NCBI GenBank assembly: GCA_023251435.1
Contig: JAHEYU010000008.1
Location: forward strand, 1 to 64,000
From: Bacteroidota bacterium
GTDB lineage: Bacteria > Bacteroidota > Bacteroidia > Bacteroidales > Prolixibacteraceae
DNA: 64,000 nt
Reading direction: 5' to 3'
Below the pieces are notes generated by a model that saw nothing but the letters and a program-made list of their open reading frames with translations, ran no database searches and was not told the DNA's origin. Positions 18,452 through 28,007 of this stretch are shown one piece after another (position 1 is the first letter of the stretch; each line of letters starts with the position of its first letter). Made by a program: the position numbers and the translations under genes.

Positions 18452-19987
18452 TTAATTAGTTTTTGCTTTCAGTCCAGGTAATAAGTCAACCTGATTCTGC
18501 GGATAAGGCAGGTAGATTTTCGCTTCGGTAAAAGTTCTTCCGTCGTAGTTCAACTCGTTGAATCTGCCAAGGCGTATCATGTCGTAATAACGGGTTCCCC
18601 ATTCCATTGCCAGTTCGGCAAATTTTTCGTCCATTACCTGTGCGTTGGTAACGGCTGTAAGAGCAGGCATATTTACACGGGCTCTTACTGCATTAACGGC
18701 TGCAACAGCTGTCATTGCCGAACTTGTTGCACCTTGCGTTAAAGCTTCGGCATGCATCAGCAATACTTCGGCATAACGAATAATCGGGAAATTTTTGTTG
18801 GTTCCATAATCGGTACGTCCCGGAGTAAGTTGTTGCGAAGGCAGATAATGTTTTCCGCTGGCAAACAGGGCACGTGCATAGTCGTTAATTTTATCTCCTG
18901 AACGAGTAGTATTCGACATCCAGGCAGGCAAAGTGGCATATTTCGAATCTTTCTGGATCTCGGCCATCCCGCGGCTGGTAAACAATACGCTTGTTTCGAG
19001 ACGAACGGTTTCGCCACGGTCGAGCATAAATTTTATGTATTTCATACTTGGTTCATAAAATCCCCAGCCATCGCCGGCACCGGTTACTTTTGGAGTCCAG
19101 CCCTGTGGTCCGAAGAAAGCATACAGATAGCTGTAATTATCGCCCGAACCTTTTCCGAAATCGGAATACTGTAATTCGAGAAGGTTTTCTTTATTCAGTT
19201 TGCCTTTTATTTTGAACAATTCATAATAATCAGGTTCAAGGGAAAATTCACCTGAACTGATAATCTGTGAAGTTGCATCGGCCACTGCCTGATAATTTTT
19301 CAATTCGAGGTTGGCAATCGCTTTAATAGCTAGTGCAGTATATTTGGTCATTCCCCCACGAACATCGGTACGTTCGTTTGGGTGCATATTGGGCAGAAGC
19401 GGAATTGCTTCGTCCATCTGATCCGAAATGTGTTTCATTACTTCTTCTTTGGTGTACAACGGAGCAACCAAAAGTTCCGAAGGATCAGCATTTTCAGTAA
19501 TATAAACACTTCCCCAAACACGCGTCAAATAAAGCAGCAACCATCCGCGCATCGTTTTGGCTTCGGCTATATACTGATCGGCCAAAGCTTTGTTGGGTGC
19601 ATTTTCTTTGTAAAGTTCGATCTGTTCAATAGCATTGTGAGCGGTAAAAATATCGGCATAGAAATTTTGCCAGATCGAATTGTACATCCAGTAATCTTTG
19701 TCGTAGATAAACTTATCGGTATCGGCATAAGGCTGCTGGTCGCCCAATCCACCGGCATTAACATCGTCGCCCCTGACCGAAATCAGTGGAAAATCTTCCC
19801 ATCCGCGTGAATAAAATTCGGCATACATACCAAGCAATGGCTGAACCATGTTGTTGGTGTTTGTATAATCGGTTTCTTCGGTAAACGCTTTATTTTCGGC
19901 GGGCTCATCCAAAAGATCATGACAGGCTGTTGTCGCAATGAGCGTAACAAGAACTGTGAGCGTAAGAATTTTATTTATTAGTTTCAT
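18452..19987 (-). CDS. susD: SusD/RagB-family outer-membrane lipoprotein
   Basis: 511 residues with lipobox TTAC (Cys22). The N-terminal SusD domain (HDLLDEPAENKAFTEE onwards) is followed by TPR-like helices and the C-terminal RagB/SusD block (LPSQQLTPGRTDYGTNKNFP, IRYAEVLLMHAEAL, VNAVRARVNMPALT, ELAMEWGTRYYDMIRLGR). It lids the SusC transporter and delivers oligosaccharides. Spacing to susC is 19 bp, so the pair is cotranscribed. Confidence 0.95.
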   Translation of the reverse strand: MKLINKILTLTVLVTLIATTACHDLLDEPAENKAFTEETDYTNTNNMVQPLLGMYAEFYSRGWEDFPLISVRGDDVNAGGLGDQQPYADTDKFIYDKDYWMYNSIWQNFYADIFTAHNAIEQIELYKENAPNKALADQYIAEAKTMRGWLLLYLTRVWGSVYITENADPSELLVAPLYTKEEVMKHISDQMDEAIPLLPNMHPNERTDVRGGMTKYTALAIKAIANLELKNYQAVADATSQIISSGEFSLEPDYYELFKIKGKLNKENLLELQYSDFGKGSGDNYSYLYAFFGPQGWTPKVTGAGDGWGFYEPSMKYIKFMLDRGETVRLETSVLFTSRGMAEIQKDSKYATLPAWMSNTTRSGDKINDYARALFASGKHYLPSQQLTPGRTDYGTNKNFPIIRYAEVLLMHAEALTQGATSSAMTAVAAVNAVRARVNMPALTAVTNAQVMDEKFAELAMEWGTRYYDMIRLGRFNELNYDGRTFTEAKIYLPYPQNQVDLLPGLKAKTN

Positions 19988-20006
19988 AGTATAATCGTTT
20001 TAAGAA

Positions 20007-23000
20007 TTAGAATTTGACATTTAATCCGATGGTATAAACAGCAGGAACCGGATAAGTCTGTGTATCAATTCCGTTTGCCACTTCAGGATTGAAACCGTTG
20101 TATTTAAACATTGTCAACGGGCGTTCGGCTGTCAATGAAATCCTTGAATCAGGTATCTGAACTCCTGAAAGTTGTTTCCCTTTCAGGTTGTAAGCCAACT
20201 GTATATTCTGAATGCGGAAGAAAGTACCGTCTTCGACAAAGTAGTCGCTCATTTTCTGGTTCCAGCCTTTGCGCAAACCTGCCGACGACGGATATTTGTT
20301 TGAAGTACCTTCGCCATGCCAGCGGTTGATGGCAAGGTCGGCATCGAGATTACCGTCTGAAGTCCAGATCAGTTCACCACGTTTGCGGTTCAGGATTTTG
20401 TTTCCGGTCTGGCCCATGATGTTGGCCGATAATTCGAAATTTTTAAAGTTAATTCCCAGATTGGCACCATACATGAAATTCGGGAAATAGGAACCCAAAA
20501 TCACACGGTCGTCGTCGTTAATAACTCCGTAGCCTGCTTCTCCTTCACTTTGCTGGTCCTGATATTTGAAATCGCCGGGAACTGCAGTTGCGGGAGCTGA
20601 AGGATCGTTATCAATTTCGGCCTTATTCTGATAAACTCCAAGGACTTTGTATCCGAAAAAGGCAAGCAATGGTTCGCCTACCATCGAACGCTGGCGGAAT
20701 TCGGCAGAACCTCCATCAATGTATGGTTGTCCGTACAAATCGCGTACTTCGTTTTTAAGAGTCGAAAAATTGAATCCGACGTTGTAGCTAAAATCTTTCG
20801 ATATTTCATTGCTCCAGTTCATCGCCAATTCGAATCCGGAGTTACGGATAATACCCACGTTTTTAAGAACGCTTCCTCCTATTGATGGAATTTTCACATA
20901 AATAGCAGCATTCTTGGTATCGCGGATGTAATAATCGGCATCAATCGTTAATTGGTTTTTAAACAGACGGCTGGTCAAACCAATGTTGGTTTCCTCGGTA
21001 ACTTCCCATTTTAGTGATGAGAAAGTACTCGAAGTTTTTGTTCCTGAAACAAGCACATTGTCAATGGCTGTGTTAATGACAGTAGTGGTGGTTGCGCCGT
21101 CGCTTGCCTGAATTTTATCGTTACCAAGTTGCCCCCAGCTTCCGCGCAATTTCAGGTAATCTATTACTGAACCATTTTTCATGAAGCCTTCTTCAGAAAT
21201 AACCCAACCTGCTCCAATTGTAGGGAAATAGCCCCATTTCTGCTGATACTTTGAGCTTCCGTCGGCCCTCATCGTACCATAAAGCAGGTAGCGGTCGGAG
21301 AAATTGTATGAAATACGTCCGAAGTAAGAAATTCCATATTCGCGGCGGCCATCATCACCAACTCCGGTTACCGGAATTTCTTCGGCCTGATTAATATACC
21401 ATGCCTGTTCCTGATCGGTCGGGAAATTCAATCCCTGGGCACTTAGTCTGCTGTAAGCCTCGTCGCGGTATGAAGTACCGGCCATTGCAGTAAAACTATG
21501 GTCTCCAAAGTGGTCGGTATAGGTTAACACATTGTCCCAAATCTGGTTGGAGTAAGTAATTGCATTTTTTGTGAGCGAAGCGTCAACACGCTGAAAATTG
21601 GTACTTGCAAAAAATGGCAGGCGAACAAAACGCTCATCCAGCGATGTAAACGCGTGATTGTATGTTGTTTTTAAGTTTAACTTTTTTGGTATCAGCTCTA
21701 AATCGGCATAGAAATTTGCCAGCATTTTTCTGATTTTCAGTTTGTTTTCACTCAAATCGATTGTCGGGAAAGGATTTTGGCCACTCCGGTAACCCAAATT
21801 CTGTGCACTGGCGTAATTCTTTGGCCAGGCTGTTGTGCTTTGGTCGTCATAAACAGGAAGAATTGGAACTGCAAAATAAGCCTGGTTCCATGCGCCACCT
21901 TCATCATCGTATTTCAATGCATTACTAAAAATCATGTTTCCACCGATGGTGAGCCAGTCGGTTACTTTAAAATCAACTTTATTCCGAAGATTGAAACGTT
22001 CATAATCATTCTTCATTTTCAGGATACCTTCCTGGGCAAAGTAGTTAGCGCCAATTGAATAGGAAGCTTTTTGCCCACCACCCGAAACACTGATGCTATG
22101 ATTCTGGATGGCTCCTGTACGCAGGATTTCTTTGTACCAGTCGGTATTTACATCGGGAGCGATCGGATTAACGCGGCTGCGGCCATAACGCTGCATGGCA
22201 TTCAATATAAAACTGGCTTCGGCGGTCGATCCCGATTCGTTGGCCATGGTGGCAAATTGTTCGGCATTGGCCATTTTCAGTATGTTTTGTGCAATCTGCG
22301 TTCCGTAGTAACCATCGTAACTTACTTCAGTTTTTTGGTTCATACTTCCCGATTTGGTTTCGATTAAGATAACACCGTTGGCAGCGCGAACTCCATAAAT
22401 GGCGGCAGCCGAAGCATCTTTTAAAACCGATACGGAAGCAATGTCGGAGGTATTCAGAAAATCGATGTTATCGAAAAACATTCCATCAACAACGTATAGC
22501 GGAGCTTCGTTGTTGGCACCCGGATAAGAACCCACACCACGAACACGAATGGTTGGCGAATCGCCTGGACCTCCGCTGCTTACAACATGCAGACCGGGAA
22601 CTTTTCCCTGAAGGGCTTGCATGGCTTGTCCGGTGGGAGTTTTTGCGAGTTCCTCGGTTTTAACCGTAGAAATTGAAGAAGTAAGGTCTTTGACACTCAG
22701 TTTTCCGTAGCCAACAACAATTACTTCATCAACCATTTCGGTACTGGCTTCCAGCACCACGTTAATCAGGGTCGAGTTATTAACTTCAACCTCATTGGTT
22801 TTCATGCCTATAAAACTGAAGGCCAGAGTACCATTGCCTGGAACCTGAATGGAGTAGTTCCCATCAAAATCGGTGATTAAACCCGTACTGGTACCTTTTA
22901 TCAGTACACTAACCCCGGGAATGGGTTCTCCATTGGCGGAATCAGTTACTTTCCCTTTCACCGTGATGGGGTTCTGTGCAAAAAGGATGGATACTGACAA

Positions 23001-23033
23001 TAGAAAATACATTACAACAAATAGTTTTTTCAT
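20007..23033 (-). CDS. susC: SusC/RagA TonB-linked outer-membrane transporter
   Basis: 1008 residues: signal peptide (1-19), carboxypeptidase-regulatory-like domain (VKGKVTDSANGEPIPGVSVLIKG, about 24-105), TonB-box region DEVIVVGYGKLSVKDLTSS, plug domain (about 115-225, VVDGMFFDNIDFLN, ILIETKSG), then a 22-strand barrel ending NVKF. It imports oligosaccharides across the outer membrane with energy from TonB/ExbBD, together with SusD. It heads a six-gene minus-strand operon and is divergent from a SusR-like regulator. No N-terminal STN domain is present, so anti-sigma control is unlikely; regulation should run through the neighbour. Confidence 0.95.
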   Translation of the reverse strand: MKKLFVVMYFLLSVSILFAQNPITVKGKVTDSANGEPIPGVSVLIKGTSTGLITDFDGNYSIQVPGNGTLAFSFIGMKTNEVEVNNSTLINVVLEASTEMVDEVIVVGYGKLSVKDLTSSISTVKTEELAKTPTGQAMQALQGKVPGLHVVSSGGPGDSPTIRVRGVGSYPGANNEAPLYVVDGMFFDNIDFLNTSDIASVSVLKDASAAAIYGVRAANGVILIETKSGSMNQKTEVSYDGYYGTQIAQNILKMANAEQFATMANESGSTAEASFILNAMQRYGRSRVNPIAPDVNTDWYKEILRTGAIQNHSISVSGGGQKASYSIGANYFAQEGILKMKNDYERFNLRNKVDFKVTDWLTIGGNMIFSNALKYDDEGGAWNQAYFAVPILPVYDDQSTTAWPKNYASAQNLGYRSGQNPFPTIDLSENKLKIRKMLANFYADLELIPKKLNLKTTYNHAFTSLDERFVRLPFFASTNFQRVDASLTKNAITYSNQIWDNVLTYTDHFGDHSFTAMAGTSYRDEAYSRLSAQGLNFPTDQEQAWYINQAEEIPVTGVGDDGRREYGISYFGRISYNFSDRYLLYGTMRADGSSKYQQKWGYFPTIGAGWVISEEGFMKNGSVIDYLKLRGSWGQLGNDKIQASDGATTTTVINTAIDNVLVSGTKTSSTFSSLKWEVTEETNIGLTSRLFKNQLTIDADYYIRDTKNAAIYVKIPSIGGSVLKNVGIIRNSGFELAMNWSNEISKDFSYNVGFNFSTLKNEVRDLYGQPYIDGGSAEFRQRSMVGEPLLAFFGYKVLGVYQNKAEIDNDPSAPATAVPGDFKYQDQQSEGEAGYGVINDDDRVILGSYFPNFMYGANLGINFKNFELSANIMGQTGNKILNRKRGELIWTSDGNLDADLAINRWHGEGTSNKYPSSAGLRKGWNQKMSDYFVEDGTFFRIQNIQLAYNLKGKQLSGVQIPDSRISLTAERPLTMFKYNGFNPEVANGIDTQTYPVPAVYTIGLNVKF

Positions 23034-23068
23034 AGTCTCATTGTTTAAGTTGTCAAAAAATCGTAGGT

Positions 23069-23076
23069 CAAAGCTA
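23069..23076 (-). promoter_or_regulatory. -7 element of the susC operon promoter
   Basis: Minus-strand TAGCTTTG matches TAnnTTTG, 36 bp upstream of the susC ATG, implying a 5' leader of roughly 30 nt. The -33 region is T-rich but not a perfect TTTG, as expected for an activator-dependent promoter. Confidence 0.45.
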
Positions 23077-23291
23077 AACTACCCCGTAACGAAAGAAAAA
23101 GAAAAGAGTACACCACTGATTCATCACCCCCGAAAGATGTTGAACAGCAACTGCACTTTTACCTCATCAACATTTCAGAATAGCCTATTAAATCATTTAT
23201 AAACAGAACGATAGGTAAGACATTTTTTTATACTGTTTAAACGAAGAAACCGCAATATTGGTTCTAAAATGAAGTCATGAAAGTGTCATTA

Positions 23292-23326
23292 TCAGACTTA
23301 TATGTTTAAAAAACATATTTCTGATC
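23292..23326. promoter_or_regulatory. Palindrome in the susC/regulator intergenic region
   Basis: ATCAGA / TCTGAT outer arms and ATATGTTT / AAACATAT inner arms form a 35-bp near-perfect inverted repeat, the most symmetric sequence in the 378-bp gap between the divergent susC and regulator genes. It lies about 215 bp from the proposed susC -7 and 86 bp before the regulator start. It could be the binding site of the regulator or a hairpin in its leader. Confidence 0.4.
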
Positions 23327-23411
23327 TCTTTTTGGTAGTACTTACGCTAAATACAAAGTCGCGTTTTCCTTATTTTTACTAATTTTAGTTTCTATTAATT
23401 ATGAATCGCCA

Positions 23412-26234
23412 ATGATCAGAGTATATTCCATCATTATCCGGAGCATTTTCATCTCTTTTATTTTTCTGATTTCTGATTCAAATGTATTCGCCTCAACCGG
23501 ATATTTAATAAAGAACCACAGCAAACAAGAATACCAGGCAGCCAGCCAAAACTGGTCGGCTACGCAGGATGCTGGCGGCTACATGTACTTTGCCAACAAT
23601 ATTGGGCTGCTCGAATTCGACGGCATAACATGGACACTTTATCCGGCACCCGAAGGAGCAATTATCAGGGCTGTTGCAGTTGATAAAAAAAACCGGATTT
23701 TTACTGCCGGCTATCGCGAACTGGGCTATTGGGAGCGCAACAAATTTGGACGCCTCGATTATCACTCGTTAAAAAAAGAGGTCGAAAACAATTTCACGAC
23801 CAACGAAGAATTCTGGAATGTGATTACTTCTGGCGATCATGTTTATTTTCAATCGTTTTCTAAAATTTATATTTACGATTATCAGATGTTTGAAGTCATT
23901 CGTCCCGGAGGCTTCATCAATTCCATCTCTGATGGTGGCGACCGGATTTTTGTCAACATCATGAACGAGGGAATTTACGAGATTAGTGGAACTAAGCTAT
24001 CGTCCTACCTTGTAAACGGCTATTTCAGTAATACTGAAATCCGCTTTATTATTACGCTGAGCCAATCCCAAAAGTTAATTGGTACCTCCAACAGAGGGCT
24101 TTTAATTTACGACGGACAAAAATTAACACCATGGCAATCTGACCAAACTGAATATTTCAAAAAAAACATCATCAACAGGGGCTGTCTCACTGCCGACGGG
24201 AAAATAATCATCGGGACTATTCTCGACGGAATTTCTGTTTTCGACCGCAATGGGAAGCTCCTCCATCGATTCAACAAGGAAAACGGGCTGCAGAACAATA
24301 CTGTGCTGGATTTGATGGCTGACTCCAATCAAAATATATGGCTTGCGCTCGACAAAGGGATAGATTTTGTTTCATTTATGCCCGACCCATCGTATTCAAT
24401 TATCGAGCGGAAAGAACTTGGGGCGGTTTACACTGCTGCCGTTTATCGCGATCAGTTGTACCTGGGAACCAATCAGGGATTGTATTTCAGGCCGTTTGCC
24501 TCTACTGACGAGCCCTTTAGCCTGGTTCCGGAAACACAGGGTCAGATTTGGGATTGCAAGGTTATTGACGACCGCCTGTTTGTGAACCACAACAAGGGAA
24601 CTTATGAAATTGAAGGCAACCAGGTACGAATAATATCGACTGTTTCAGGAGGTTTCTCAATTATCGAAAACCCGGTGAAGCCCAACTCACTGATGCAAAG
24701 CACGTATTCAAATCTTATTTCATACAAAAAGGAAAATGCTAAATGGACAATCGATCGGATCGTTTATCAGTTTAACGACCTGATTCGTTACCTCGAAATA
24801 GATCATTTCGGAAACTACTGGGCAGGGCACATGTACCGGGGCATATTCAGGCTGAAGTTTACCCAGGCCGATTCTTTGATTTACAATCGCTATTATGGCG
24901 GAAATATTTTCGGCAAAGACCACAACATTCATGTATTTAAAATAGAAAACCGGATTGTTTTTACCACCGGCGAAAAATTATACACGTTCGATGATCTACA
25001 GGATTCCATCACCGATTATGTGACCATGAACGAGAAACTGGGGAATTACAAAAAAGCGACCCGAATTGTTGCCTGCCCCGAAAATCGTTATTGGTTTATT
25101 ACGAGCGAAGCCTGCGGACTATTCAGCATTCAAAATTCGGAAGTCATAAAAATCAAGGAATTTCCTACCGGACTCTTTAACAATCAGCTGATTACCGGGT
25201 ATGAAAACATCGTTCCGGTTAGCGCAAGCAAAGCTATTCTTTGTCTCGAAAACGGATATGCACTTTTAAATGCAGATACAATCAGCCCGGCATCACAAAT
25301 TTCGGAGAAGAGACCCGAGCTGCGCCGCATTTCCATAAGTGGTAACAACGATCAGGTGAGTGACTTACCGCTCGATGGAAACGAAATAACTCTCCGGTAC
25401 AATCGGAACAACCTGCAACTACGGTTTTCGTTCCCGTTTTTCAGCTGTAATGCGATCAAATACCAGTCATTTATCGAAGGATTAGATCTGCGTTGGTCAG
25501 ACCCGCTTGACAATCCGATTTTCAGTTTTAAACGTATTCCGGTTGGCGATTACAAAATCAGGATCAGAGCTGTAAATAACTGGGGAGAATCGAGCCTGGA
25601 ATATACCACGAACCTGACCATCCTGCCGCCATGGTACCGGTCGAAGCTGGCCTACATCGCTTATTTACTGATCATTATGACCGGACTGATTATTTTCAGA
25701 AGTAGGATTATAAACCGGACCCGCCAGAAAGAAAGTCGCGAACGCGAAGAACGTGAACGTGAACTTATTCAACTCCGGAACGAAAAACTTCAGGCAGAAC
25801 TTTCGTTTAAAAGTTCGGAGCTGGCCAGTTCTACCATGTCGATTATCAAGAAAAACGAATTTCTGATCAACATGAAAGACATGCTCCGGCAACAGAAAGA
25901 GCATTTGGGCACACGTTATCCTGATAAATATTACGACACGCTGGTGCAAAAAATAGATGATAATATGAGCAGTCAGGATGACTGGAAAGTATTTGAAGCC
26001 AATTTTGAACGGGCACACGAGCAGTTTATGAAAACCCTGACAGACAGATACAAAGACCTTACGCCCAGCGATTTGAGATTGTGCGCTTTCCTCCGAATGA
26101 ATCTTTCGTCGAAAGAAGTTGCGCCTTTAATGGGGATTTCTGTTCGCGGAGTCGAAAATCATCGTTACCGGCTACGCAAAAAACTAAACCTCGACGCCGA
26201 CAGCAATCTAACAGAATTTATTATCCGCCTTTAA
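23412..26234 (+). CDS. SusR-like sensor/transcription regulator (propeller, Y_Y_Y, TM, LuxR-type HTH)
   Basis: 940 residues. A signal/anchor (about 8-26) leads into two periplasmic regulator propellers (about 40-640, with repeats such as NNTVLDLMADSNQNIWLALDKGI), then a Y_Y_Y immunoglobulin-like domain (about 665-740, KYQSFIEGLDLRWSDPL...DYKIRIRAVNNWG), one transmembrane helix (about 744-764), a charged coiled coil, and a LuxR/GerE-type helix-turn-helix (about 883-940, LTPSDLRLCAFLRMNLSSKEVAPLMGISVRGVE outline). There is no histidine kinase or receiver, so it resembles SusR rather than a hybrid two-component system: ligand binding outside should directly alter DNA binding inside. Target most likely the divergent susC operon. 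Confidence 0.85.
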   Translation: MIRVYSIIIRSIFISFIFLISDSNVFASTGYLIKNHSKQEYQAASQNWSATQDAGGYMYFANNIGLLEFDGITWTLYPAPEGAIIRAVAVDKKNRIFTAGYRELGYWERNKFGRLDYHSLKKEVENNFTTNEEFWNVITSGDHVYFQSFSKIYIYDYQMFEVIRPGGFINSISDGGDRIFVNIMNEGIYEISGTKLSSYLVNGYFSNTEIRFIITLSQSQKLIGTSNRGLLIYDGQKLTPWQSDQTEYFKKNIINRGCLTADGKIIIGTILDGISVFDRNGKLLHRFNKENGLQNNTVLDLMADSNQNIWLALDKGIDFVSFMPDPSYSIIERKELGAVYTAAVYRDQLYLGTNQGLYFRPFASTDEPFSLVPETQGQIWDCKVIDDRLFVNHNKGTYEIEGNQVRIISTVSGGFSIIENPVKPNSLMQSTYSNLISYKKENAKWTIDRIVYQFNDLIRYLEIDHFGNYWAGHMYRGIFRLKFTQADSLIYNRYYGGNIFGKDHNIHVFKIENRIVFTTGEKLYTFDDLQDSITDYVTMNEKLGNYKKATRIVACPENRYWFITSEACGLFSIQNSEVIKIKEFPTGLFNNQLITGYENIVPVSASKAILCLENGYALLNADTISPASQISEKRPELRRISISGNNDQVSDLPLDGNEITLRYNRNNLQLRFSFPFFSCNAIKYQSFIEGLDLRWSDPLDNPIFSFKRIPVGDYKIRIRAVNNWGESSLEYTTNLTILPPWYRSKLAYIAYLLIIMTGLIIFRSRIINRTRQKESREREERERELIQLRNEKLQAELSFKSSELASSTMSIIKKNEFLINMKDMLRQQKEHLGTRYPDKYYDTLVQKIDDNMSSQDDWKVFEANFERAHEQFMKTLTDRYKDLTPSDLRLCAFLRMNLSSKEVAPLMGISVRGVENHRYRLRKKLNLDADSNLTEFIIRL

Positions 26235-26917
26235 ATCTCCAGAAAATCAGAGGTTTTCTGAATCAAAGCTTCTGCCAGAATTAAGTCAACGGGACTTGTA
26301 ATCTTGATATTTTCGGGGTTACCTTCAACCAGGTTAATGGCGAACCCTGCCTTTTCGGCTACCGAAGCATCGTCGGTAAAAGCCTGATCATAAGCCTGAA
26401 GAAAAGATTTCAGTATAATTTCAGACCTGAAAGTCTGGGGAGTTTGAACATTAAAAAAGAGGCTTCGGTCAACCGAGTAGTTTTGATTTCCTTCCTTTTT
26501 GCGCAACGATTCTGTTACGGGCAGCACCGGAATTGCGTTGCCGGAATTGGCTGCAGTTTCGCAGCAACGGGTGAGCGTTTGCAAACTAACCAGCGGCCTG
26601 ACTCCATCGTGGATAAAAACAATTCCTTCGCCCTTAATCAGTTTCAGCCCGTTATTTACTGAATGAAAGCGGGTTTCGCCCCCATTTGCAATTTGATGAG
26701 GCAGTGAAAATGAATATTTCAGGCAAAGTCCGGCCCAAAATTCATGTTGTGTTTCAGGAAGTACCAATATCAGTTCACTTTCAGGATCGAAATCATAAAA
26801 GACCTGAATCGTGTGCATCAGAACCGGTCTTCCGCACAATTCCAGAAACTGTTTTGGAATTTGTGTGCCCATGCGGCTCCCCGATCCTCCGGCAACTATA
26901 ATTACATAGTTTTTCAT
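26231..26917 (-). CDS. ispD: 2-C-methyl-D-erythritol 4-phosphate cytidylyltransferase
   Basis: 228 residues, normal length. It joins CTP and MEP to form CDP-methylerythritol in the MEP isoprenoid pathway. Visible motifs are the nucleotide-binding IIVAGGSGSRMGTQIPKQFLEL (outline, residues 6-27, Arg15 and Lys22 catalytic), VFIHDGVRPLVS near 100-111, and VQTPQTFRSEII near 152-163. The 3' end overlaps the stop of the convergent regulator by 4 bp. ispG of the same pathway lies 15 kb away. Confidence 0.95.
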   Translation of the reverse strand: MKNYVIIVAGGSGSRMGTQIPKQFLELCGRPVLMHTIQVFYDFDPESELILVLPETQHEFWAGLCLKYSFSLPHQIANGGETRFHSVNNGLKLIKGEGIVFIHDGVRPLVSLQTLTRCCETAANSGNAIPVLPVTESLRKKEGNQNYSVDRSLFFNVQTPQTFRSEIILKSFLQAYDQAFTDDASVAEKAGFAINLVEGNPENIKITSPVDLILAEALIQKTSDFLEI

Positions 26918-26934
26918 ACTTTTAGCGTTGAAAG

Positions 26935-26942
26935 CAAAAGTA
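26935..26942 (-). promoter_or_regulatory. -7 element of the ispD promoter
   Basis: Minus-strand TACTTTTG fits TAnnTTTG, 18 bp upstream of the ispD ATG. Confidence 0.4.
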
Positions 26943-26962
26943 TAATTTCATCCGGTAATAAT

Positions 26963-27622
26963 ATGCAAGAAGTATTAAACTTCCTTTCGGAGCTAAAGGA
27001 AAACAACAACAAAGAATGGTTCGACCTAAATCGTGACCGGTATCAGGAATGCCGTAAAAAAGTGTTGTTTCTGACCGAACTGGTCATTCACGAAGTGGGT
27101 AAATTCGATTCTGAAATCGGAAATCTGGAAGCGAAAGATTGTGTTTTCCGCATCTTCCGCGATGTACGCTTTTCGAACGACAAGACTCCTTACAAAACCA
27201 ACATGGGAAGTTTTATTGCAAAAAGCGGCCGCAAAAGTTTCAATGCAGGTTACTATGTGCACATAGAGCCGGGAGCTTCGTTTGTAGGCGGAGGTTCGTA
27301 TTGCCCGCCTGCCGATGCGCTAAAAGCAATGCGAACAGAGATTTTTGATCATCCCGAAGAGTTTAAACAGCTCGTTCGCAGTGAATCGTTCCGAAAAATT
27401 TACCCCGAGTTTTACGACGACAAGCTAAAAACTGCCCCGAAAGGATTTCCAAAGGATTTTCCGGACATCGATTTGTTGAAATACAAGTCATTCGCATTTG
27501 GTTCAACAATCGACGATTCGGTTGTTGCAAGCGATGCTTATGTAACTAAAATAGTGGGTTCGTTGAAGGAATTATATCCTGTGAACCGGTTCTTGAACAA
27601 TGCCATCGAAAAGTGGATGTAG
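26963..27622 (+). CDS. DUF2461 family protein
   Basis: 219 residues from ATG 26963. The frame is open for 73 codons further upstream, but those overlap ispD antisense and do not resemble the family. DUF2461 hallmarks are the N-terminal LNFLSELKENNNKEWFDLNRDRY (outline), FRIFRDVRFSNDKTPYKTNMG near 65-85, YYVHIEPGASFVGGGSYCPPADALKAMR near 100-127 and FPKDFPDIDLLKYKSFAF near 170-187. The family is widespread and uncharacterised. Family call firm, function unknown. Confidence 0.88.
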   Translation: MQEVLNFLSELKENNNKEWFDLNRDRYQECRKKVLFLTELVIHEVGKFDSEIGNLEAKDCVFRIFRDVRFSNDKTPYKTNMGSFIAKSGRKSFNAGYYVHIEPGASFVGGGSYCPPADALKAMRTEIFDHPEEFKQLVRSESFRKIYPEFYDDKLKTAPKGFPKDFPDIDLLKYKSFAFGSTIDDSVVASDAYVTKIVGSLKELYPVNRFLNNAIEKWM

Positions 27623-27624
27623 GC

Positions 27625-27676
27625 TATTTCATCAACATTCGGCATGTTCGCCGGCTCTACTGTTCAACGTAAATGG
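27625..27676. repeat. Direct repeat, decayed copy of the lysC 3' end
   Basis: A 52-bp segment that matches 28009-28060, the last codons of lysC, at 49 of 52 positions. Read on the minus strand it encodes TIYVEQ and then an in-frame TAG where intact lysC has Lys. It starts 2 bp after the DUF2461 stop. Confidence 0.85.
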
Positions 27677-27703
27677 TTTAATTAACATGGATTTCGACCA
27701 TAA

Positions 27704-27997
27704 TTATTGAGGAACGATCGTTCCATTTAACAAATTTTTGACACCTATAATTTCATCAACTTCTTCCCAGAAAACAAAGTGGCCCCGCAGAATGTAGCTT
27801 TCACGTATAGTTTTACCGGCCATTTCGAGTTTTGGCACCCAATGTATTGGAATTGTAACAATACGGTTGTCAGATAAGTGGAAGGCAATATTTTCATTAG
27901 TAAAAGTAATTCTCATGAAAACGGGCATTTCGGCTAACCGTTTGAGTGATTTACTTCTTACGATACTCTTTTTTATTGGCGCTTTTACTGTGTTCAT
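27704..27997 (-). CDS. DUF2442 domain protein
   Basis: 97 residues. The DUF2442 core is FHLSDNRIVTIPIHWVPKLEMAG...FWEEVDEIIGVKNLL (about 39-88), preceded by a basic tail (KAPIKKSIVRSKSLKR). DUF2442 genes often sit in mobile or toxin-antitoxin-like contexts (commonly with DUF4160), but no DUF4160 gene is here. It begins 11 bp after the lysC stop on the same strand, so lysC transcription should read into it, and it is bracketed by the 52-bp direct repeat, which suggests it arrived as a unit. Function unknown. Confidence 0.75.
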   Translation of the reverse strand: MNTVKAPIKKSIVRSKSLKRLAEMPVFMRITFTNENIAFHLSDNRIVTIPIHWVPKLEMAGKTIRESYILRGHFVFWEEVDEIIGVKNLLNGTIVPQ

Positions 27998-28007
27998 CCC
28001 ACGATTT

